DNA of 64,000 bases from Amphiura filiformis (GCF_039555335.1 NC_092635.1:55247755-55311754), one strand, 5' to 3'; shown: positions 1 to 12,236, counted from the stretch's first letter. A program made the numbers and translations. The notes: generated by a model not told the origin, from the sequence alone.

Positions 1-539
1 CCCGATATCCAACAAGCTTAAACTATAAATCAACAAAACTATCAAGGCCGCAGGACCGACAGGCCTGAGGCCGGCGACTCCGATACGACGACTAAACACT
101 CCAAGTGGGACCCCAAATATAAGGGCCCGCAGGGCAAGAAAGCAAGAGTAACCTTAATGTAAAATTGACCAACAGCTGAACCCCTATAGTTTAGCTATGG
201 TGCGGGAATCGCTCTAGGAATCAACAGAGGGCTCATTTTTAAGATATCTTAAACTGCCGTATATGATCAGTTTAAGATCATTTGATTTTGTAACTATATG
301 ACAATATACGGCAGTTATTTTAGAGACCAGGTTGACAGGTCAGTTATGTTTTCTGTATTGGGACATTATGGCATCCCTAAGGCCCTGGTCAGCGCCATCT
401 AAGCGTTCCACGCCCAACTGCATCAATGCTGCCATGATATCTCTGCGCCTTTCGTCTTCATCCAATAAGTCCTCTTAGAAGTTTTCACTCATGAGTATAG
501 TCGTAGTGTGCGCGTTGCAAAGGGTGCGAGCGAATTCAC
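1..539. other. no gene recognised; short open stretch and small hairpin
   Basis: No recognisable gene. On the plus strand, positions 22-162 stay open in frame 1 for about 45 codons with a charged composition (RRTDRPEAGDSD, KWDPKYKGPQGKK) and then hit a stop. This could be a transposon or exon fragment, but I cannot name it. Positions 250-325 contain a short inverted repeat with arms AACTGCCGTATAT and ATATACGGCAGTT. Confidence 0.3.
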
Positions 540-1515
540 TGAGCATATGAAGTGGTGCTGACGTGCAAGTAAAAGAGTCTCTGAAGACGTCTGAAGCTGG
601 TAGTGTATTCCACAGGCCAATGACGTTCGGGAAGAATGAATACTGGTAGGACTGGATTATGCAATGTTATTATCTAAACGGCAGGTGATGGCATCTGGTT
701 GTGTCAGTAGCTGGAATGAAGTAGGGTGGGCCACTTGAAATAGCGACTAGGCCGTGAACAATCCAGTATTACACGGTGACTTTGTTATGTGGACAGCGAT
801 CATGTAAGGACTGCCATTGGAGATTAAACCAAGCATTGGGCACACTGTTCTTTGATTTCAGGTGGGCATTTCCTTACATGCCTTAGATTCCTGCGTAGAA
901 AGGCCAGGGTGCTATTTGATTTCTAGCTGATGTTATTTACATTTTGAGGTTGCTTTGAATCGTGACTCCTAGATACGTTGCTTCGTCAACAATGCGAAGT
1001 GAAGACTCATGGATGGTATAATTGGCTTTGATCATCTGAATCTGCAGCTCAGTTCAACACCTCTGGAACCGGAACGTGTGTATGTGCTATTTAGTGTGCT
1101 AGTTGAAGTGCTGTTTCAGCTGACTTTTGGATCTTCTATAAATATTAGTGATTCCGGCAGTGGCAGTTCTTGGTATGAATGAATACCTATAAGTGTCTGT
1201 CGACGGATTGATATTTATAAATGATCTGCTGTGAGACTTTCTGGTAGGACGAGTTACCGGGTGCAGCAGGCTTTCGACCGGGATGGCGGTAGAGTCATAA
1301 TGTTTGTCCTTTTGTTGTTAACTATTATATAACTCTCCACATTTGTCAGGGTTAAGACATGAACCATTTACCATGTTTACTCTCCCATACTTGAAGATTA
1401 GTGCAGTGACGTCCGCTTGAGATTTGATTGGCCGATACAGGAGGCAATCATCACCGAAGAGTATGTCAGATGTAAGGGAGCCTGGCAAGTCATTAATGAA
1501 ACCAAGAAAATAAGT
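540..1515 (-). mobile_element. degenerate LINE reverse-transcriptase 3' region (CR1/L2-like)
   Basis: Reading the minus strand, position 1509 onward gives FLGFINDLP and then FGDDCLLY, a decayed form of the FADD catalytic box of non-LTR reverse transcriptase. About 350 bases further on, in another frame, YLGVTIQSNL appears near 961-990, followed by RRNLRHVRKCPPEIK near 870-895. This is the order expected between the palm and the 3' end of CR1/L2/Jockey-type ORF2 proteins. Stops and frameshifts make it a dead copy, and no 3' terminus is obvious. Confidence 0.65.
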
Positions 1516-1591
1516 GGCCTTATAGACCCTTGCTTGGCATACGTCGGAGGTGACATTTGACAGGGTGCTTTTCTTTACTTCCACGATGACT

Positions 1592-1647
1592 TGTTGAGTG
1601 TTTGTTTGTTTGTTTGTTTGTTTGTTTGTTTGTTTGTTTGTTTGTTT
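1592..1647. repeat. (TTTG)n microsatellite
   Basis: About thirteen tandem TTTG units. They adjoin the LINE fragment and are read as QTNK repeats on the minus strand; this is not a protein signal. Confidence 0.9.
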
Positions 1648-1944
1648 ACCCAGGTTGGTCCGTGAGGGACACATGCTAATCCATGGGAAATCCATGGACC
1701 GTTCCAAGCTCATACAATAAAAATGCACAAGCCTGGATAGCCAGTGTAAGCTAATAAGATGCATGCTGGCCCAGATAGCTTTGATAAACAAAGCAAGAAA
1801 TGGAAGAATATAGCAAGGAAAAGGAGAAAGGAGAGAAGGCCACTCCCAAAACAATTGTATAATTTTACTCTTAGCCCTTACTTCGTGAGAAAGGAAATTG
1901 GAGTTCCAATCTCAAGCCCCGATGCAAATGCTGAGTGCCATCAG

Positions 1945-2020
1945 TTAAGAATTTATCAAGTAACAACTGGAGTTCTAAAGGGTGACTTACTGGCTCCGTT
2001 CTTGTTAATTATCCTCTTCT
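1945..2020 (+). mobile_element. reverse-transcriptase fragment (LINE, GVLKGDLLAPF motif)
   Basis: The plus-strand translation contains YQVTTGVLKGDLLAPFLL, matching the conserved RT block usually seen as GVxQGDxLxPxLF. Only about 25 codons are recognisable, and the neighbouring LINE pieces are on the opposite strand, so this is a separate insertion remnant. Confidence 0.55.
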
Positions 2021-2069
2021 GGTGTGAGTCGACTCCGGAGTTGTGACCCACCCACGCCGTGGTACGCGT

Positions 2070-2748
2070 GCATTATTTTTATACAATTTCACTCCCAACA
2101 AGTGATACGTATTTATAAACCTATAGGCTAAATCATGATCAATAATATCAAATGCTTTTGATAAATCTAACAATATTCCAATAACTTGTTTTTTCCACTA
2201 CTCTTTTAATTTTATCCACAAGTTCTATGGTCATATACAGAGAGTAGTTGATCGAAATCCATTTCATCTTATTGAGCATATTTTATATTATTATAAGCAC
2301 CATCTGTTAAAGAATAATCTTTCTAGAATCATGGAGAAGCAAGGTAAAACTGAAACAAGACGATAGTTTGAAAAAAAAAAAAACTTCGGCGTACTCTTTT
2401 TATCGGTGTATTACTTTTGCAGTTTTTAATTTGTCTGGGACTGACCATTCCAGTTGAGATTGAAAGATTAAATATCATAATAAGTGACTTAGCAATTTCT
2501 TTTCACACTCGTTTTACAATCAAATTACCAATACCGTTATGACCAGTGCTCTTGTTTTGATCAAACTTTTCAGTAATCTTGATAATGTCCATTTCAACAA
2601 TTATTGGTTTCATGTACATACAACTAGACTGTGAAATCTGAAGATGATCAAAGTAATTATATTTTCCTGTGTTATGATTGTTTGTTGTAAGATTTGAGCC
2701 TAAAGTCACATACAAAAAAATCATTAACTGATTAAGAACGAGAGTGAT
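2070..2748 (-). mobile_element. degenerate LINE reverse transcriptase (CR1/Rex-like)
   Basis: The minus strand from about 2630 reads MKPIIVEMDIIKITEKFDQNKSTGHNGI, the usual region upstream of the RT fingers (KSxGxDGI). Further down, in shifted frames, come DLSKAFDIIDHDL-like sequence near 2130-2180 and several stops. The order of blocks fits a single RT domain read right to left. It is clearly inactive. Confidence 0.6.
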
Positions 2749-2749
2749 G

Positions 2750-2923
2750 GGCTATTCCAGTTGAAATCCATACGCCTTAATATTTCACACAGGGAGTGCG
2801 AATTTCAAATGGGGGCTACCTGAATGGGTGACTCCATTTGAAATCTACACCCCAGTGTCGGAGATTAAAGTCATGTCTTCCGTAGGGGGTGACGGGGTGT
2901 ATGGATTTCAACCAGAATAGCCC
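2750..2923. repeat. foldback MITE, family C (copy 1)
   Basis: Begins GGCTATTCCAGTTGAAATCC and ends in the inverted complement GGATTTCAACCAGAATAGCC. The interior is also largely palindromic (CTCCATTTGAAATCTACAC against its complement). A second copy lies at 26895-27089. There is no coding capacity. Confidence 0.8.
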
Positions 2924-3179
2924 AATGTGTTTCCGTGCATATCTCTAAATTTGTCGTGTTTGCTATGACCATGATGAAATTAATGTTTCTTTCTTCGTCC
3001 CATAATATCATTGATTGTTTTACAGATTTGCTTCATATTGTTTTCGATCTTTTCAAAATTTGTTGAAAAAAACATCTCTACATCTACAAAATACTCAATA
3101 ACGTTGCTAAAAGCAATAATCTAATTGAGACATTGTGCCACACTTACATATATGAGTGTTTCTAGCTTATTCTTATCAG

Positions 3180-3480
3180 TTTTAAGTCTTTGAGGTCTGT
3201 GATAGCTGCCTTCAATCTGCATGTGTCATCCAGACCTTCGTTGTTACACCTATTATAATTATTTCCATAACCCTTCCTGTCACCCCGAGTTTCTTCTCCA
3301 AAAGTCTGTCATTGTTTCAGTGTCATATGAGAGAACAGGTATAATGCACTGGTCAAATACCTGTCTCTTCAAGTAGACAGGAAGTGTAGTGTCTCAAAAT
3401 ATATAGCAACACTTCTTCAGCCCCGCTGGATTCTTCTCTTTATTTCTTCCACGGTTTGACTGAGGGTGATCTTCTTCCCT
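3180..3480 (-). mobile_element. LINE RT C-terminal fragment (copy 1)
   Basis: The minus strand reads LPVYLKRQVFDQCIIPVLSYDTETMT. This is the block after the RT thumb in many non-LTR elements (LKxxxxxxCxxPxLxYGxETW), followed by a decayed MERxMxGxTxxD region. It parallels 3930-4520, so two copies of the same LINE 3' end lie here about 0.7 kb apart. Confidence 0.6.
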
Positions 3481-3544
3481 AGATAAATGTAGTGATCTAC
3501 TGTTTCCAGGTCTTTTCTCAGTGTAGTAACTGGATTCCTTGCCT

Positions 3545-3645
3545 CTATAATATACATAACTTTTGTTACCAGTGTGTTATTATTTTTTGAGAAAAATGCA
3601 AAAATAGTCCCAAATTTACCAAGGGGTGTAGTACCGCCTCAAATC
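3545..3645. repeat. fragment of foldback family B
   Basis: The sequence from the TTGTTACCAGTGTGTTATTA region to GGGGTGTAGTACC matches the right half of the family B elements at 14068-14431 and 14928-15282. The other half is missing. Confidence 0.7.
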
Positions 3646-3929
3646 CACACACCCATGTTTCTGATTTACTTGTACAATATTGCAATGGGTTGTGATGCTA
3701 TAGGTATTATAATTTCAGTTGGATACACCATTACAAAGCAAACAGTGGATGGATGCACAGTATTAACAATACCGTGTGAGGCCTTTGTTTCCCAAATGAG
3801 AACAATAGTCTGCATATTGTTAGGGTAAATAATGGCTTGTTGATGGAACAGCTCATTGTTGCTAATGTCAAAATTGTCAAAGTAATTGTGATTGTATCAC
3901 ACAAGTAAATGAGGCACATGGGGTTGTGG

Positions 3930-4520
3930 ACTTACCACGGTTTGGAAATAAGCTCTTCATTTGTCATCCAGTCCTTCTTTGTTATACCTATCATAATTCT
4001 TTCCATAGCCTTTCAGTCAACCTGAGCTTCTTCTCCAAACGTTTGTCCATGTCTTAGTGCCGTATGAGAGAACATGTATAATGCCCTGATCAAATATCTG
4101 CCTCTTCCGGGAGATAGGAAGAGTAGTGTCTCGAAAGATATAGCTGATTGAGCCAAACTTAGCCCAACCCAGATGGATTCTTCTCTTTATTCCCCCGGTT
4201 TCACTGAGGGTGATCTTCTTCTCTAGATAAATGTAGCTACTGTTACCAGGTCTTTTCCCTGCACAGATACTGTGAAATTTTGACTATTCTTGCTCATCAT
4301 AAAATTTTCTTTATATTCATGTTGAGGCCTGCCTTGCTACTTTTCTCTGCAAGATATTTCCTGATGGTCCCCTGTGATGTGGCTTAGGATAAGGATATCA
4401 TCGGCGAATCTGAGATGGGTGAGATATTCCCCATCCGCCAGGATTCCTTTACCTCTCCAATCAATGTTCGTGAATACTTCCATCAGAGCTGTAGTGAATT
4501 CGCTGGCAAAGTGATGTAAT
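3930..4520 (-). mobile_element. LINE RT fragment with FADD box (copy 2)
   Basis: The minus strand starting near 4500 reads TTALMEVFTNIDWRGKGI, then LTHLRFADDILILSHITGD, an intact FADD catalytic motif. Further on, the shifted-frame sequence ALRHGQTFGEEAQVD and AMERIMIGITKKDWMTNEE is typical of RTE/I-type LINE 3' regions. Several frameshifts are present. Confidence 0.65.
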
Positions 4521-4800
4521 AATCGGATTAACTAACATAGCAATAGGGTAAATAAATAAATAATTTTGAATATATCGCGCTGCACTACAAGCAGGTTGCA
4601 CTCATCACCGGTGAATGTCATAGATTGAAATCAATACCGTTCTTGCAGAGATACAATTCTTACAGGGGCGAGTGATCAGCATGATATGGTCCAATGCAGA
4701 GATACGGCGTGAACGTACTAGTGAAGTGCGGTATATTAAAAAAAATTGTTTTACCCTATTGCTATGGTAGTCAATCCAATTATTACATCACGTAGCCAGC
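4515..4800. repeat. foldback element, family K
   Basis: The left arm GATGTAATAATCGGATTAAC...TAGCAATAGGGTAAA is inverted at the right end as TTACCCTATTGCTATGGTAG...AATTATTACATCAC, giving arms of about 45 bp. Related arms (GATGATGTAACAGGATTAA) occur at 13590-13800. Confidence 0.7.
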
Positions 4801-6264
4801 GAATAGCTTTTGATGCATTGTGCGTGAGCATTCAACCAGTACGGTGCGATTCGAGGTCTAACAGAAAATTGTATCATTTATCCCCAAACCACACACAGTG
4901 TCAACACCCTGTATTATAAATATTTTTTCCATACAGCTCAATACTCCGTTGAAATCAATATTCTATTATTGACACAGATAAAGAAAGTTTACATATGCAT
5001 TGTGTTACAGGAGTTGCACCTGGAACTTAACTGAATGGGCTAAACGTGTTCCTTTATACCTATAAAGTATAATTGTAATTCTCAAAATTAAATATATCAC
5101 AATTTTTACTTTGGATTTACTTTTAAAATGCAGTAAAAGATATCCACAGCAAGCTGCAAGGCCCCGCTAATTAGTGTATTGCTTTTCGAGTGAGTGTACT
5201 GGAAACAAAACCATGGTTTTACCTGAAAACAAATCAATTTTCTTGTAATAGAAACATCATATGGGGTACTAGAGCATGCACAAATCGTAATAATGTGTAG
5301 AATATAGAAACTCTGTTGTATCTCATAATTATGATAGTCTTGGTATGCTTAGCCTGAGTCGCTCGGCCTATCTCGAACAAAATCGCGATGCGTAGCTGTG
5401 AAAAACGAGAGGATTCGCTGTACTATCACGGCAATTTTTGACACGAAGATATAGGGATGATGACGATGTGCCACATTGAAAGTGGGCCTATATTAGTTAA
5501 ACAATGACTATAAATATACTGAATAATTGAGATCTTATCAAAGGAAACTCACATGCGTTGGTTTGTAATATTCTTAATGAGTTAATAATTAATGACAACA
5601 CAAAGCTACAATTCACTTAAACCCTCCTATATCTAGCATGTTAACACTTGTCCTCGGCAATAAAGGAATGGTCAACCAACGCAAAATTGTATAAAAACAT
5701 ATCACAGTTTTGCCAAATGTAAGACGCGTATATTAGGTAATAACTAAATCTATTTGAACCCTTCACGGAGTCGACCTTCTTAGACGTTGATATTAAGTCA
5801 TGAATAACATTTAAAAATAAGGTCAAGCTACAATCATGATCAAATGTGTTGGGACACTTGCTCCATCATGCTCATTGTTTTCCTTTTCATTCGCGGATTG
5901 TTTATTGGTGTTTTTCAAACAATGTTGTGCAAGTAGCTTAAACCCTCCTTGAAGCCGTAGCCGTAATCCTCCCCACCCCACCAACCAATGTTGACAGGCC
6001 CAACGATATGACGATATGACTCAATCAACATTTTACGGGGAGGGGTTGTAGGGGTCGATTTTAATGTATAGTAGTAGTAAAGTAACTTCTGGAATCCTAC
6101 CCATACCACGGAAAGAGGGGATCTGGATGCCCCGGGACAACTTGAAAGAAAGTTATTATAATGGTTTTGGATAGACTTGGCACCACGAGATGGTCTGTAG
6201 TAGAAGCCGAAGTTGCTATATACCAAGGTCCGGGCGATATTGAAGTTATTAGTACTCATCATCA
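4801..6264. other. intergenic, nothing recognised
   Basis: No ORF with a recognisable motif, no tandem repeat and no convincing inverted repeat. AT-rich sequence. Confidence 0.5.
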
Positions 6265-6995
6265 TCAGTCGGCTGCGGAGCAGGCGACTACAAGCTTTCT
6301 CCAACTAATGCGATCTTGGGCAAGCGAAACAATTTTGTTTGGCTGCAGCATCCTTCAGTATCTCCCAGGAGGTGCTGGACATACTGTAAGTACAGTGTGC
6401 GCGGCCGTCCCGGTTTCCTCTTCCCATGTGGTGGAATATTCTTTCACAGGCTCGCCATCTTCAAGACGCAGTATATGACCGAGAAATTTGAGTTGATGAA
6501 TCTTGACTTTGGCAACCAGTGGAGTGGTGTTGGTCAGGTTGTAGATGGTTTCATTTGGAATCTGATCCACACGCTTGATGTTTAACATGACTCTGTAGCA
6601 AGATATTGCAAATGCATTGATCTTGTTTTCCATGTCCTTGGTAATTACCCATGACTCGCACCCGTACAGAAAGACAGTAACACACGTTGTCTGAAACAGC
6701 TTGATTTTTATTTCAATTGGCAGGGACGGACTTCTCCAAAGGCGTTCCAGTTTCCAGAACGCTGCCCAGGCTAGTGCTTTTCTTCTTTTTAGGTCTCCAA
6801 CACTAGAGCCCATCTTGGAACCCAAATACTTGAAGTCTGTGACATGATTGATGGTACTACCATAGACTTCAAGTGCTGGTTGGGTGTTACAGTTTGCAGT
6901 CATATATTCTGTCTTAGGTGCGCTGATGACAAGGCCTAGATCTGCTGCTGCAGTTGCAGCCCTAGTAAGCTGTGACTGGGCAAATTTTGAAGCGA
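6265..6995 (-). mobile_element. LINE ORF2 C-terminal half (RTE/CR1-type), frameshifted
   Basis: The longest LINE frame in the window runs on the minus strand. It has FKYLGSKMGSS, then FLYGCESWVIT, ISCYRVMLNIKR and QLKFLGHILR, the standard C-terminal order of RTE/BovB-like or CR1-like reverse transcriptases. After about 6355 the frame ends, but a second frame continues with YVQHLLGD, LAQDRISWRKLVVAC, the end of the same protein. One frameshift separates them. The RT palm (FADD) is absent because the copy is cut at about 6995 next to a foldback element. Confidence 0.8.
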
Positions 6996-7037
6996 AAAAA
7001 GGGCCAAACCCGGGAAAATACAACCATCATCGATTCA

Positions 7038-7452
7038 TCAGTCCCAGAACAACGCCAAATATGGATTAAAAGACCTTTGACCTTGGATGTACAACAGCAT
7101 GTTATGATCTAATGGGAAACTGTGCACATCAACAAACACCATTTCTATCAAAACGGCAACGTCTGATATAATTTGAAACCACATAAATTACTAGAGTTGG
7201 TTCTTCTCTTGGATTTGGACCAAGCTTTAGAATATCGAATGTTGCGTTTTGAAATAAAACAAACCAGAAATTTATCACCCATTGTAAAAGATATGGTACA
7301 TGTACCGAATACATTGGCTGACCTTGTGGATTTCCTGGCCCAGCCATGCTAACCACATAAGGAGATTATACGATTAACCTAGTGCAGCTATTGTCATAGC
7401 AGGGTATTATTATGCAATACTCCTGATCCATATTTGGCGTTCTCTTGGACTG
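7038..7452. repeat. foldback element abutting the LINE
   Basis: The arm CAGTCCCAGAACAACGCCAA at the left is repeated inverted at 7425-7452 as ATCCATATTTGGCGTTCTCT. Arms are about 28 bp with roughly 360 bp between. It probably truncated the LINE at 6265-6995. Confidence 0.65.
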
Positions 7453-7637
7453 TTCATATGCTCTTCAAGCATCAAGTCCGGGTCTTCAAGCAAGAACCAA
7501 GCAGGAAATCATTGAAATCGTCACAAAACTCATATGAACGTGGTTTGAACTTGTCTAATATTCAGGTGTCAGCGCAAACAGGTGTATTATTCCTTCTTTT
7601 AAGACACTGAACGAGCACTTCTAAATTTAGGATACAA

Positions 7638-8304
7638 TTAAGGGCTGGGGTATGAACGTTTGGACAGTATTTATTGTGCGACATTAGAGCACATCAGACA
7701 TATCGAATTGCATTCTGAATACGAAGAATGTCCTTCTGATACCAAATAATTTAGATTTTATGGAATTCTCAATGTAATACACATTTTATGGCAAATGATT
7801 AAAATTTATATTTTTGATATTTAACAGTACTCGAAGTAAACTTTATAAATCTGATGATTTATACTTAAAGTGTATGTAGGTGGGATGAAAAGCCGATGAT
7901 CAATTGAAAATTTTGACCTTTCGTCTTGAAGATATGGATTTTTTTCCCAAAACACCAAAAAAAAAATTAGGTCTTTTGGGGGAAAAAATCCACATCTTCA
8001 ATATGAAAGGTCAAAATTTTCAATTGATCGTCGACCTTTCCTCCCAGCTACATACACTTTAAGAATATATCATTGGATTTATAAAATTTACTTCGAGGAC
8101 TGTTATATATCAAAATGTGAAAAATATCAAATTTTAATAATTTGTCATAAAATTTGTATATATCGTAATTTCAAAAAATGAAAATTATTTGATATCAGAA
8201 AGACTTTCTTTGTATTCAGAAGCAATTCGATATGTCTGAGGTGCTCTCATGTCCCACAATAAATACTGTCGAAACGCTCAAAACGCTCATTCAAGATCCC
8301 TTAA
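7638..8304. repeat. TTAA-flanked foldback element, family A (copy 1)
   Basis: A roughly 660-bp near-palindrome bounded by TTAA on both sides. It starts TTAAGGGCTGGGGTATGAAC and ends AAGATCCCTTAA. The centre is a poly-A/T spacer near 7950 between CCAAAACACC and GGTCTTTTGG. The arms share ATCAGACATATCGAATTGC and its complement. No ORF is inside. Other copies: 12740-13410, 32761-33358 and 37109-37818. Confidence 0.9.
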
Positions 8305-9325
8305 GTACTGATGAGTAATAAGTTCACTTTTCTTGATGTGCCAGCGAATAATATCAGCGCAGAGGTAAGAAAAGGGTCACTATTGCTGCTAGCGGCTTGT
8401 TTTGATCATTTATATGAGCGATATTCAGCACAGAACAATAGAACACCTGTGCGGAATGTTTTAGTCGAGATGTGTACCAACAGGTGTATGCATTATATCC
8501 TGGAATGTATTATAATTATGTATGTCGGTCTGTCTATTTTTAAGTATGACTTTTCAAATGGAAGTAATTTAAAAAAAAGTCGTATCGTTATGATGCAACA
8601 AATATTAAACGTAGCGACACGAAAAGTAATCATTTTATTAAAATTGTCCATTGCTTTACTGAGCTCGTTTCGGGGAGATTTTTATTACATCCTTGAACAA
8701 CGCAGTATAATGAATATTTACATGTTATTTAGAATAAAAAACTGCTTAGGCCGGTAATATCTACGTGCACATCGATAACCATGACGTCTGTAGTTTTACT
8801 ATATATATATGATGTAATCAAACAAAATCAGTCGGAAGTCAAATATATTAATTTGAAAATAGAGCCAAACAATGAAAGTACTTCCTTTTGTTTCCAATTG
8901 TTTTGGAAACTCTCTAACAGCTCATATCTTTTAAGCTAGTTGTCCAAATTAAATGGGGTTTTCTGCAAAATGTAGCTTTGCATAATGCTGTTTACAATCC
9001 TATAAGAAACTGAAAATTTAATATGTACGACTTCAGAGTGATTTTGCTTGACCACACCGCATGTAAATGTTTTTTATCACTTGAGGAAACAAACATAATC
9101 GAATATGGCGCGTGTGTATGTGTGGTGTTTGCATGTCAGTGGATGTTTGTTTATTCATTTGTTTTTACATATAACAACAGATAACTATGTTTTATAATTA
9201 TGGAATATTTTGGTTAGGAAGGTCATTTTCTATATGCTCGGTCAATATTCGTTAGGGAATAATAAATGATTTGGAGTGATAAAGTATTTTAAAGTTAGTG
9301 ATGTATATTCATATTCTTAAGTTGT
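8305..9325. other. intergenic; one unrecognised 148-codon ORF
   Basis: An open frame on the plus strand at 8311-8757 has no motif, splice context or composition that I can link to a family. It begins immediately next to a repeat terminus and is probably chance. The rest is AT-rich with nothing recognised. Confidence 0.4.
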
Positions 9326-9661
9326 TTAAAGGAATATTTCGTGATCCTAGCATCCTCTTTTTATGACATTTTTTACAGTAGATATCCACGAAAAATGCTT
9401 ATCTCCAAAATGTCAGTTGATTCCGATTTTGCATTTGCGAGTTATGGATGGTTATGTGTATTACACTGCTCCATAAACAATTTCCTCTGGTGTACCAGAA
9501 CGAAATACAAATTTGACGATATTTTTCCTAATCGAATTAATCTGCAAGAATCTCTTTGTACATGAACCTTTTTTAGCCAGAGGTTTCCAGTGGTATAAAA
9601 ATCTCAACTTTTTTGGTTAAAAGTGGGGGATGAGGCTGTGGATCACGAAATGTCCCTTTAA
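9326..9661. repeat. TTAA-flanked foldback element, family E (copy 1)
   Basis: Begins TTAAAGGAATATTTCGTGATC and ends GATCACGAAATGTCCCTTTAA; the inverted ends share ATTTCGTGATC. A second copy (18357-19220) contains a nested insertion. Confidence 0.75.
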
Positions 9662-9839
9662 TATTTTGATTTTTTTTCTCATCATCAACGTGTCGAGGGA
9701 AAATAATAATGGCAACCTAATCACAACTAAAGGTGTTGTTTTATGATGCGATCGGTTGACCCTAAGTGGGTTGCAAAATGAGGTTTGTCATTTTGAAAGT
9801 GTTGAAATTTTAGAGTCATCGTTACGCATGATCATTTTA

Positions 9840-9890
9840 GTTATATATATTTAGCTATATTTAGCTATATATATATATATATTTAGCTTT
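9840..9890. repeat. (TA)n / TATATTTAGC low-complexity tract
   Basis: Alternating AT interspersed with three TTTAGCTATAT units. Confidence 0.8.
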
Positions 9891-10277
9891 ATGAAAATAC
9901 TGGATATCACAATTGCATTCTTTGCATTTGCAAATAAGGTCATGCTACATCAACATATCAATTATTCATGATTTTTTAGAAAATTATCACCAAATGAGAG
10001 GGCAGCTATAAATTATGCATATTTACTGGAATTTGAAAGTAATTTTGTACTTGACATTATAACATTGTTGTTAAATTTTACACTCGTCCATCTATGGAGG
10101 GCGTACGAATTTAAAGATAACGATTTAACACTCCGATCTCAATAGCCAATTATGAAAACTAAAAATAACTAGCATGGCATTTGGACGCCCTTTCTGTCGC
10201 ATCCGTCCCTGCGTCTAGCATACCCATTACAACTATTCTTGGAAAATCATTTTCTTGGAAAAACATGACGCTTAATT

Positions 10278-10388
10278 TCCTTTTGCAACCATAATGGGAT
10301 ACAATACCACTAACCATTAGAGTTAGGGTTAGGGTTTAAGGTTAGAGTTCTGGTTAGCGTATTGCGGCCCAATATGGTTGCAAAGAAT
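10278..10388. repeat. small foldback element with telomere-like core
   Basis: Arms TTTTGCAACCATAATGGGAT and CCCAATATGGTTGCAAAG enclose AGAGTTAGGGTTAGGGTTTAAGG, two perfect TTAGGG units plus degenerate ones. Confidence 0.6.
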
Positions 10389-10539
10389 AATCACGCACCC
10401 GGCTCTTGCCTATACAGTGGCCCAGTTCAAATCTTTCTTTTTGCATGACAAAAGTTTTTGTTATAGATTTTGTATTTCCTATTGTTGGATTAAAGACTTG
10501 ATGGGCGATTGAAGCGCTTGGAGGCGTGGAACATACCGT

Positions 10540-12065
10540 CGTTTTATCTTTTCAGTTTCTGTTTCCGTATCCGTTTTTGTAAGTCACTGTTATTCTGAAG
10601 TGGTAGCCTCCCAGGTGTGACCAATCTTTTATTGTAGCCTTTTGTTAGTTACTAATAATTTGAAGCTCGTGAATTTCAGTTTTCGTTTTGGTAAGTTATG
10701 TTAATTTTTGACATAAAACCTTGAGATGAGAGGTTGGGTGCTAATCTAGACAAAAGAAGAGTCTAAATTTTACGGTCCTAAATTCGCGGTAAATTGTACG
10801 GCTTCGGCTTCAATTGACTTGGTGTATATGCACTTACGCCTAGGCGTAAGTAGCTCGTAAAAATAGTCTTGCATTGAAATATATACTAACCATGTTGCCA
10901 AGTTATAAGCAAAAGTCTTTCATATTGGCGATGAAACGAGCGTCTGAAATAGCCAAATATCTCCCAATGAGGCGCGTACAAGTGGCGATTTGGTAATCAT
11001 GTTTTATATTGAAATGCAATACAAAAGAATTGCATTGGAGCAAAGATAAATAGATAATTTATTATATTCATTCGTAACAATGGCAAGCTAATCTGATAAT
11101 TGAATACATGAATCCAAAACCCACCCAAGTCCATGGGAAGTAATTTTGAGAAAAAAACATGTGTATCATTTTAATTCCTTCAGTTAGATTCACCTGGTCA
11201 ATATGGTAAGTTGTACGTGTAAATGGGTGGGTTAAACTGTATTAGGTATGACGATTAGCATTTCAGGGACTTCGTGGGGTTCATTTTAAATTCTGGACTT
11301 GGGTGGTTTTTTGAATCATATACTAAGATAATAATGTTGGAATGAGATTACCACTAGTAAGATAATACAAAATAAAGCACACAGTTATGTATAATGTTGA
11401 TAAGCATTCTGCCATGTAATATAAACCACACACTTTCCTTGATTAAACCCTTTTTTTTTTTCAAAAGTCACTCTCCAGCAATGAATGTGTTACAAGTGGA
11501 CTTTTATATATACTGTATTTCAATCAATGTGTTACAAGACTCAAATCATGGACTTGGGTTGATTCTTTCATACATGCTATTTTTCACATGCTCAATAGAC
11601 ACAGAGGATGAATTTGAGTTGTTCTTTCATACATATGACAGGCCTATGTATAGCAACACTTTCCCATGCTTAACTCAATTTGGCCAAAGTATGGATTTGG
11701 GTGGCTTTTGTATTCATATATTCAATTGGTTGGGGCTATATGCAAGACTCGGGTTTATTTTAAATGTTTATTTTTGCAGAGCTTATTTTCAGTCATGGAT
11801 CATACTGATAAATTTTTGAAAGGGAGGGAGGAAGGGAGGGAGATACTTGAGACTGAACAAGTGAGAGTGGGAGAGGGTGAGGAAGAAAGAGAGGAGAGGG
11901 AGAGACGGAAAGACTAGAAAGAGAAGAACTTGAGAGAAGAGAGTAGGGAGTGGGGAGACTGATCATGGGGGGGGCAGGAGGAAGCAAAATAGGAGATAGA
12001 CATTGATACGAGGGAAGAGCGACACTGTGGTCCTGCACAAGTGCATTAGGGTGCGACAGGCTCAT
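10540..12065. repeat. 1.5-kb dispersed repeat, family G (copy 1)
   Basis: Shares long blocks with 47341-48540: TTTCTGTTTCCGTAT, GGTGTGACCAATCTTTTATT, CTAAATTTTACGGTCC and CTTACGCCTAGGCGT. The shared 3' part ends in a purine-rich GGGAGGGAGGAAG tract preceded by GAGATACTTGAGACTGA. The two copies differ by indels and are not inverted repeats. There is no coding signal; this could be a long non-autonomous element. Confidence 0.75.
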
Positions 12066-12210
12066 AAGCGGACCTTTTGTGATTTAAGGGCTTATTTTCA
12101 ACGTTTTTACAGAAAAAAGTGGACTATGTCATTCGGATTGGCTTGCATTTTGTCAAATTAATGTAGATCACTTTAACAATATCAAAGACGAGAGGGCGCG
12201 AGACCATTAA

Positions 12211-12236
12211 AAACACCGGTGTTAACACCGGTGTTC
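12211..12236. repeat. palindrome AACACCGGTGTT x2
   Basis: Two adjoining copies of the perfect palindrome AACACCGGTGTT. Confidence 0.8.

Noticed and set aside
8311..8757. 148-codon open frame
   Set aside because: No motif or splice context; starts at a repeat terminus. Most likely chance.
11793..12065. Ser/Pro/Leu-rich ORF on the minus strand
   Set aside because: It is the pyrimidine side of the GGGAGA-rich tail of a dispersed repeat; the same reading occurs at 48292-48575.
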